Shown here one piece after another: positions 6,360 through 9,437 of a stretch of DNA of 9,437 nucleotides. The translations under genes were made by a program, and so were the position numbers. The DNA lies in contig QJVU01000175.1 of NCBI GenBank assembly GCA_003235605.1, forward strand, positions 1-9,437, read 5' to 3'. The DNA comes from Planctomycetota bacterium (lineage in GTDB: Bacteria > Planctomycetota > UBA1135 > UBA2386). Within the stretch, counting starts at the first letter, position 1, and each line of letters starts with the position of its first letter. The notes beneath the pieces are model-generated. The model was given only the letters and a program-made list of their open reading frames with translations, did not search any database and had not been told where the DNA came from.

Positions 6360-7322
6360 ATGCTAGGAGCCCGCCTCACACCCCGCGTGTTTTCCCTTGC
6401 CGCAGCGCTGGTCCTGGTCCTCACCGCGGCGGCCGCCGGGCAGGTGAGTGGCTACATCCGTGTCCAGGCGCTGATCGACGGCCAGAGTCGGCTGGTCGTC
6501 TCCGGCAACAAGGTGCATTGGCAGAACATCAAGTGGGCGTCGCCCGGCCTTCACCTGGGCGCAAACCGTCACACCGACCTCTGGACGAAGTACGGCACAA
6601 TCCCCGAGCAGTACTACAAGTGGTGCCCGATCTGGACCAACAACTGCAACACGTGCGCCGGCAACTGCGACGAGCACCGTGGTCCGAACACCTCCCAGCC
6701 GTTCACGGGTCTGATTCCCCCGCTTCCGGGAGCCGGGATCTCCATCACCAAGATGGACAAGATTGCCTGCCGCAGCCAGTGCACGATCCTTCAGCAGCCG
6801 TCGGCCTCCAACCAGTACACGCTCATCGTGGAGTTCGATGACAATGCTGTCAACGCATCGGCGATATACGACGTTCGCATCCACTACGTTGTCCAGGGGC
6901 AGGCAGCCTACGTTCCCTTCGGTCAGGGCTGTCTCGGCACGGCAGGCACACCCTCGCTCGGGGCGGTGAGTGGCAACCTGCCATGGATAGGTCAGCAGAT
7001 GGCTGTCGAGGTGCAGAACCTGCCAACGACAGCTCCGGTCGCGATCGTCGTGGGCTTGTCGGCCACGAAGTGGGGCGCCACCAGCCTCCCACTCGACCTC
7101 GGAATTATCGGGATGGGGGGTTGCAAGCTCTGCATTTCTCTTGACGTGATCCTTCCCCTCGTCAACACGGCTGGCAAGGCCAGGTGGAGCGTGGCGGTGC
7201 CCAACGACACGATGCTTCTCGGCGTGAACTACTACAACCAAGCGTTCGTAACCGACCCGAAGGCAAACGCATTGGGTGCCACGCTCTCGAACGCCGCGCA
7301 GGGGACTGTCGGGAAGAAGTGA
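6360..7322 (+). CDS. Secreted cysteine-containing protein of a planctomycete-type family, function unknown
   Basis: 320 residues. The signal peptide spans about residues 1-27 (hydrophobic core SLAAALVLVLTAAAA, likely cut before Gln28). The N-terminal domain (about 30-182) contains VQALIDGQSRLVVSGNKVHW (36-54), a cysteine cluster at 89, 96, 99 and 103, and a pair at 137 and 141, then ILQQPSASNQYTLIVEFDDN (143-162). I recall this IDGxSxL ... QPS ... YTLxVEFxDN arrangement from several planctomycete exported proteins of unknown role. The C-terminal domain (about 184-318) starts at GQGCLGTAGTP (188-198) and runs through SLPLDLG, GGCKLC and VPNDTMLLGVNYYNQAFVTDP. This matches a module, usually GxGCxGxxGxP ... 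LPLDLG ... IPNDPxLLG, found at the end of many secreted planctomycete proteins. The paired cysteines suggest disulfides outside the cytoplasm or metal binding. It has its own copy of the shared element upstream. Confidence 0.85.
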   Translation: MLGARLTPRVFSLAAALVLVLTAAAAGQVSGYIRVQALIDGQSRLVVSGNKVHWQNIKWASPGLHLGANRHTDLWTKYGTIPEQYYKWCPIWTNNCNTCAGNCDEHRGPNTSQPFTGLIPPLPGAGISITKMDKIACRSQCTILQQPSASNQYTLIVEFDDNAVNASAIYDVRIHYVVQGQAAYVPFGQGCLGTAGTPSLGAVSGNLPWIGQQMAVEVQNLPTTAPVAIVVGLSATKWGATSLPLDLGIIGMGGCKLCISLDVILPLVNTAGKARWSVAVPNDTMLLGVNYYNQAFVTDPKANALGATLSNAAQGTVGKK

Positions 7323-7352
7323 GATAGGGGCGGCAGATTCCCCCGCCATGGA

Positions 7353-7396
7353 TGACCGAAAACCGCGGTCGGTTCGAACCTGAAACAGGCACGGTC
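7353..7396 (+). promoter_or_regulatory. Shared bipartite element, copy 3 (TGACCGA-N16-GAACCTG)
   Basis: TGACCGA is at 7353-7359 and GAACCTG at 7376-7382, 16 bases apart. CCTGAAACAGG (7379-7389) gives the same CCTG-N3-CAGG dyad as copy 1, and GTC at 7394-7396 keeps the same distance as in copy 1. GGTTCGAACC (7371-7380) is in addition a perfect 10-base palindrome in this copy only. The element starts 31 bases after the previous gene's stop. GAACCTG starts 73 bp before ATG 7449, which fits the 78-80 bp of the other copies. Confidence 0.62.
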
Positions 7397-7448
7397 TCGA
7401 GAGAGCCCTGTCGTGTCAGAACCCATCCACTCAACGATCCGAAGACCG

Positions 7449-9104
7449 ATGACCCTCACAACTCACACCTCCATTGTCGGACAGTTTTCTCTTCTCGTGG
7501 CCTTGACCGTGACCGCCATGGCCGTGATCTGTGGCCCTGCTTCGAGCCAGAGCCCTCCAATCGACTATGCAACGCACCTGGGCGGAAACAGTCTCGATGA
7601 CATGGAGGCGGTTGCTGTCGATGCCCAGGGCTTCATTTACGTACTTGGTAGTACCTACTCCACGGATCTGACACCGACTACGTCATTCGGGGACACGACA
7701 ACAAACTCCAACAAGAAGGTTGCCTTCCTCGCCAAGCTCAATCCTCAGGCAACGGGCTCGGAGGGGAGCAGCTTGGTGTTTCTCTCGGTGTTCGGGGCTA
7801 CCGCTAGCGTGCAGGCCACGGACATGGCCCTGGATCCGACGGGTTCAGCGGTCTTCATCACGGGGTGGGTTGACGGGCCGGGGTTCCCTGTGAAGACGTT
7901 GAACACGAACCTCAACAGCTACCACGGCGGTGGCGATGCGTTCGTCGCCTGCGTGGATAGCGCGACGGGTGCGACCCTCAACTACTCGGTTCTCATCGGT
8001 GGAACAGGCCAGGATGCCGGGCTGCGGATGACCGTGGATTCTCAGGGCAACGCCCACATCTCGGGCCTCAAGGAGAAAGACGGCTCGAACAGCATCGGTG
8101 GGGATCCCAATACCCGGACCTTTGGCCCCCGCGGGGGCGGCGATGTGTTCGTGCTGACCCTCAACCCGACTGGTAGCCAGGTGCTGGCCAGTGCACTGAT
8201 CGGTGGTGCGTACGATGAGTGGTCAGAAGCGATGGCCGTGGATGCCAACGGCAACACCTACATAGGTGGCAGCACGAAGAACGATCCGGAAAACAGCGCC
8301 GGTTGGTTCCCGACCACGCCCGACGCCCTGAAGCGGGATCCGGTGGCACCCTCCGGGAAGGGTGGGAGCAAGGGCAGGAAGACCTCCGAACCGACAACGG
8401 TCAACGACAGTTTCTTCGTGCGGCTCGATGCGGGCTACCAGTCATTGGAGTACTCAACGCTGCTTGTCGGGTTTCCCCGTGACATCAAGGTCGCCAACAA
8501 TCGGGTGCACGTCACGGGGCAGACCAGCTCCACGCAGCTTCCGGTCGTCCATCCGATGATCGATCCTTCCATCGGGCTGACCGGCGACCAGTTGAGCGGA
8601 CCGGCGGACGCCTATCTGATGGTGTTCGACTTTGCCGCCTTCGATCCGGGCCAGACACCACCGACGTTGGCATTCGCCAGCTACCTGGGGGGCGACACCT
8701 CAGATCTCTGCAAACGACTGCACCTCGGCAGTGGCGGGAGAATCTTCCTGTTGGGTGGGACCCAGGACGAGCCAATGCGCAAGGGAAAGAACCCTCAGAA
8801 GGAATACCCCCAGAAGGGATCTCCGCTCTACAAGTCGGGGCAGGACTTCCGTGACTGTTTCCTCACCGTGCTGGATCCGGCAGGCAGCAGCTACGCTGTG
8901 GTCTACAGCACGTTGTTCGGCGGCAACGACATGGACAACGTGGGCGACTTTGCGCTTGGGGCAAGCGGTCACGTGCACCTGCTGTGGACTACGCGGTCCA
9001 CGGACCTGGATTCGCTGGTGACTCCGAATGCATGGCTGGCCACGACGCCCACTTTTTGGTCGGGTTTCTTGATGAAGATCCCCAACCCGGTGGCGGCGAA
9101 CTGA
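7449..9104 (+). CDS. Secreted SBBP beta-propeller protein
   Basis: 551 residues from ATG 7449. A signal peptide lies at about 1-34 (hydrophobic FSLLVALTVTAMAVICG, likely cut after ASSQ). The mature protein consists of seven SBBP-type repeats beginning near residues 39, 109, 178, 246, 333, 407 and 484. The typical pattern is Y-x2-x-(L/I)-G-G, then an acidic turn, then AVDxxGxxYxxGxT; examples are YATHLGG ... AVDAQGFIYVLGST and LIGGAYDEW ... AVDANGNTYIGGST. Seven repeats would close one propeller (inference). Lys-rich loops interrupt the repeats at about 303-311 (GKGGSKGRK) and 444-457. The DUF7948-type domain often found before SBBP repeats is missing here. GTG 7413 in the same frame is the alternative start, but the distance to the shared element and a weak GAAG just upstream favour 7449. 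The ligand is unknown; an extracellular binding or adhesion role is only an inference. Confidence 0.85.
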   Translation: MTLTTHTSIVGQFSLLVALTVTAMAVICGPASSQSPPIDYATHLGGNSLDDMEAVAVDAQGFIYVLGSTYSTDLTPTTSFGDTTTNSNKKVAFLAKLNPQATGSEGSSLVFLSVFGATASVQATDMALDPTGSAVFITGWVDGPGFPVKTLNTNLNSYHGGGDAFVACVDSATGATLNYSVLIGGTGQDAGLRMTVDSQGNAHISGLKEKDGSNSIGGDPNTRTFGPRGGGDVFVLTLNPTGSQVLASALIGGAYDEWSEAMAVDANGNTYIGGSTKNDPENSAGWFPTTPDALKRDPVAPSGKGGSKGRKTSEPTTVNDSFFVRLDAGYQSLEYSTLLVGFPRDIKVANNRVHVTGQTSSTQLPVVHPMIDPSIGLTGDQLSGPADAYLMVFDFAAFDPGQTPPTLAFASYLGGDTSDLCKRLHLGSGGRIFLLGGTQDEPMRKGKNPQKEYPQKGSPLYKSGQDFRDCFLTVLDPAGSSYAVVYSTLFGGNDMDNVGDFALGASGHVHLLWTTRSTDLDSLVTPNAWLATTPTFWSGFLMKIPNPVAAN

Positions 9105-9246
9105 GTTGACGCTCGCTCAATGGCACATTCGGTCAGGTGTTTTCTCTCTTCCGTACGCTGGCAGGGACCAAGGTCTGCTGAAGAAGATGGTGCGAGAGCG
9201 GCAGCGGCTGAAGCGCCAGTTCTTCAACGGACGCTATCATGCCCCC

Positions 9247-9437
9247 ATGCCGATCCCCGAGAGCACGTGCTGGGACGTCATCGAGAGGGCTGCGGCTGGT
9301 GACACCACACAGCGGGAGGAGTTCGTGCGGCGCTACCGGCCGGTGGTCGAGGAGTACCTGGGCGCGCGTTGGCGGGGTACGCCCCTGATGGACGAGGTCG
9401 GCGACGTGGTGCACGAGGTGTTCCTGGAGTGCTTCCA
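9247..9437 (+). CDS. ECF-like RNA polymerase sigma factor, N-terminal part (3' truncated by window edge)
   Basis: 63 codons are visible, beginning MPIPESTCWDVIERAAAGDT, then EEFVRRYRPVVEEYLGARWR and DEVGDVVHEVFLECF. The W-x-(V/L)-I-x-x-A-x-x-G-D opening, the F-x-R-R-Y-x-P-x-V segment and D-x-V-x-(E/Q)-V-F correspond to sigma region 2 of ECF-type factors, in a form I know from Planctomycetota. Such factors direct RNA polymerase to specific promoters. Region 4 and any C-terminal extension lie outside the window. The frame is open further upstream, including ATG 9187, but the family normally starts just before the W-x-V-I motif. No Shine-Dalgarno is seen before 9247. A TATCAT at 9235-9240 could serve as a -10 element giving a nearly leaderless transcript (weak). 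Whether it controls the neighbouring genes is unknown. Confidence 0.8.
   Translation, partial: MPIPESTCWDVIERAAAGDTTQREEFVRRYRPVVEEYLGARWRGTPLMDEVGDVVHEVFLECF

Noticed and set aside
7327..7347. GC-rich hairpin (GGCGG/CCGCC) after the stop at 7322 as a terminator
   Set aside because: Five-base stem, nine-base loop and no T tract; not convincing as an intrinsic terminator.
9129..9135. Reversed TGACCGA upstream of the sigma factor
   Set aside because: Wrong orientation for the sigma gene and no second half at the fixed spacing; probably chance.
1..9437. tRNA or rRNA genes, insertion sequences, phage or attachment sites
   Set aside because: None recognised on reading: no transposase or integrase motifs, no rRNA-like stretches and no tRNA-like cloverleaf in the short intergenic gaps.

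Overview
The window looks like chromosome of a high-GC member of the Planctomycetota. Three observations point there. Secreted proteins carry C-terminal beta domains that I recognise as widespread in that phylum. The TPR protein ends in the C-terminal domain typical of planctomycete Ser/Thr kinases. The sigma factor fragment at the right edge has the YRPVVEEYLGARWRGTP-type N-terminus common in that phylum. The assignment comes from memory of these families, not from a database search.

Layout. 1-222 is the C-terminal end of a major-facilitator-type transporter (+). It is followed by a tiny single-pass membrane ORF that overlaps, as TGATG, the start of a sodium:solute symporter (365-2155, +). 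The symporter meets, tail to tail with a 14-bp overlap, a secreted beta-propeller protein on the minus strand (2142-3203). Upstream of that gene lies an array of four 19-bp tandem repeats, then mutM (formamidopyrimidine-DNA glycosylase, 3390-4229, -). From 4230 onward the genes are on the + strand. First comes a composite, frame-disrupted gene (4398-6199): a signal peptide and the start of a DUF7948-like domain, joined out of frame to the TPR and C-terminal tail of a planctomycete Ser/Thr kinase. Next are a secreted cysteine-containing protein (6360-7322), a secreted seven-repeat SBBP propeller (7449-9104), and the first 63 codons of an ECF-like sigma factor (9247 to the edge).

The most interesting signal is non-coding. 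A bipartite element, TGACCGA-N16-GAACCTG, usually extended by nnACAGG and a nearby GTC, occurs three times. It sits once in front of each of the three consecutive secreted-protein starts on the right half, always 73-80 bp before the start codon, with the 16-bp spacer exactly kept. It looks like a shared promoter or operator defining a small regulon of exported proteins. It also argues for ATG 7449 rather than GTG 7413 as the SBBP start. The adjacent ECF sigma gene is a candidate regulator, but that is only a hypothesis.

The composite gene suggests that one copy of this promoter plus secretion signal was joined to the tail of a kinase gene whose catalytic part is absent from the window. All intergenic gaps are under 300 bases.
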